A stretch of 64,000 bases of DNA, taken from positions 1 to 64,000 of the forward strand of contig CANQWC010000011.1 in the NCBI GenBank assembly GCA_947627455.1, written 5' to 3'. The DNA is from an uncultured Clostridia bacterium (GTDB taxonomy: Bacteria; Bacillota; Clostridia; Oscillospirales; Ruminococcaceae). Below the pieces are notes generated by a model. That model was not told the DNA's origin. It made no database searches and saw only the letters and a list, made by a program, of their open reading frames with translations. Shown here one piece after another: positions 63,906-64,000 of this stretch. The translations under genes were made by a program, and so were the position numbers. Within the stretch, counting starts at the first letter, position 1. Every line of letters starts with the position of its first letter.

Positions 63906-64000
63906 ATGGAAAAGAACAAAAGATTCAGCATTTTCGGCGTCATCAGGGGAATGCTCCTGCCGCTGATAATTCTTGCGGCGCTGCTCTGTTTCTTCACGGG
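63906..64000 (+). CDS. Partial gene, membrane-anchored protein N-terminus
   Basis: A reading frame open to the window edge starting MEKNKRFSIFGVIRGMLLPL followed by a hydrophobic stretch (IILAALLCFFT). It begins 4 bp after the secretion F gene and is most likely the next gene of that operon, for instance a pseudopilin-related or accessory protein. Too little is visible to name it. Confidence 0.55.
   Translation, partial: MEKNKRFSIFGVIRGMLLPLIILAALLCFFT

Overview
This window looks like a chromosomal segment of a Gram-positive Clostridia member, probably an Oscillospirales/Ruminococcaceae-like gut bacterium. The evidence is many lipoproteins with lipoboxes, a sortase-anchored (LPATG) surface protein with 17 Cna-B-like domains, strong Shine-Dalgarno sites, sigma-A promoters (several with an extended -10), a T-box leader, a sodium-pumping oxaloacetate decarboxylase and a two-module acyl-CoA dehydratase activase. 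No taxonomic search was possible, so this is inference.

Layout. 1-5.1 kb: accessory remnant with a relaxase fragment, a LysR regulator divergent from a small gene, an alpha/beta hydrolase and a frameshifted flavodoxin-DUF362 lipoprotein gene. 5.5-8.6 kb: Crp/Fnr regulator and a NitT/TauT-type ABC importer (minus strand). 8.7-15.3 kb: M29 aminopeptidase, then a five-gene peptide ABC importer. 15.4-18.8 kb: parvulin-type foldase lipoprotein, serine hydrolase lipoprotein, RNase P RNA and a small lipoprotein. 19-22.6 kb: alpha/beta hydrolase, membrane-type MurF and Ddl (minus). 22.8-27.3 kb: oxaloacetate decarboxylase gamma, biotin carrier, beta and alpha subunits, then a methyltransferase. 27.8-31.2 kb: DtxR-like regulator and beta-propeller HD-GYP protein (minus). 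32.5-37.6 kb: CmpB-like membrane protein and acyl-CoA dehydratase activase, flanked by two repeat-rich islands. 38.8-50.0 kb: T-box-controlled leuACDB-ilvBNCD operon plus an AAA protein (minus). 50.7-54.3 kb: AlkZ-related protein, acetyltransferase and an HD-GYP-like protein. 54.6-64 kb: giant adhesin, transglutaminase-like lipoprotein, a type II secretion F-like protein and a partial gene at the right edge.

The most unusual feature is the non-coding DNA. At least five families of short dispersed repeats occupy nearly every long intergenic gap. The main one, called R1 here (about 210 bp, six copies or parts), is a chain of six hairpins whose stems differ between copies by paired, compensatory substitutions and whose fourth hairpin keeps a UGCG loop. 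That is the pattern of a conserved nucleic-acid structure. A second family (R2, about 125 bp, three copies) lies just upstream of sigma-A promoters each time. A third (R3, about 305 bp) has 10-bp terminal inverted repeats like a MITE. I do not recognise these families.

Functional links: peptide import plus aminopeptidase; Na+-coupled decarboxylation; complete leucine and valine/isoleucine core synthesis under one tRNA-sensing leader (no ilvA or ilvE here); wall precursor synthesis; and a cell-surface module at the right end. Two self-regulation circuits can be read directly: a perfect palindrome beside face-to-face promoters at lysR, and a perfect 16-bp palindrome at the transcription start of the dtxR-like gene.
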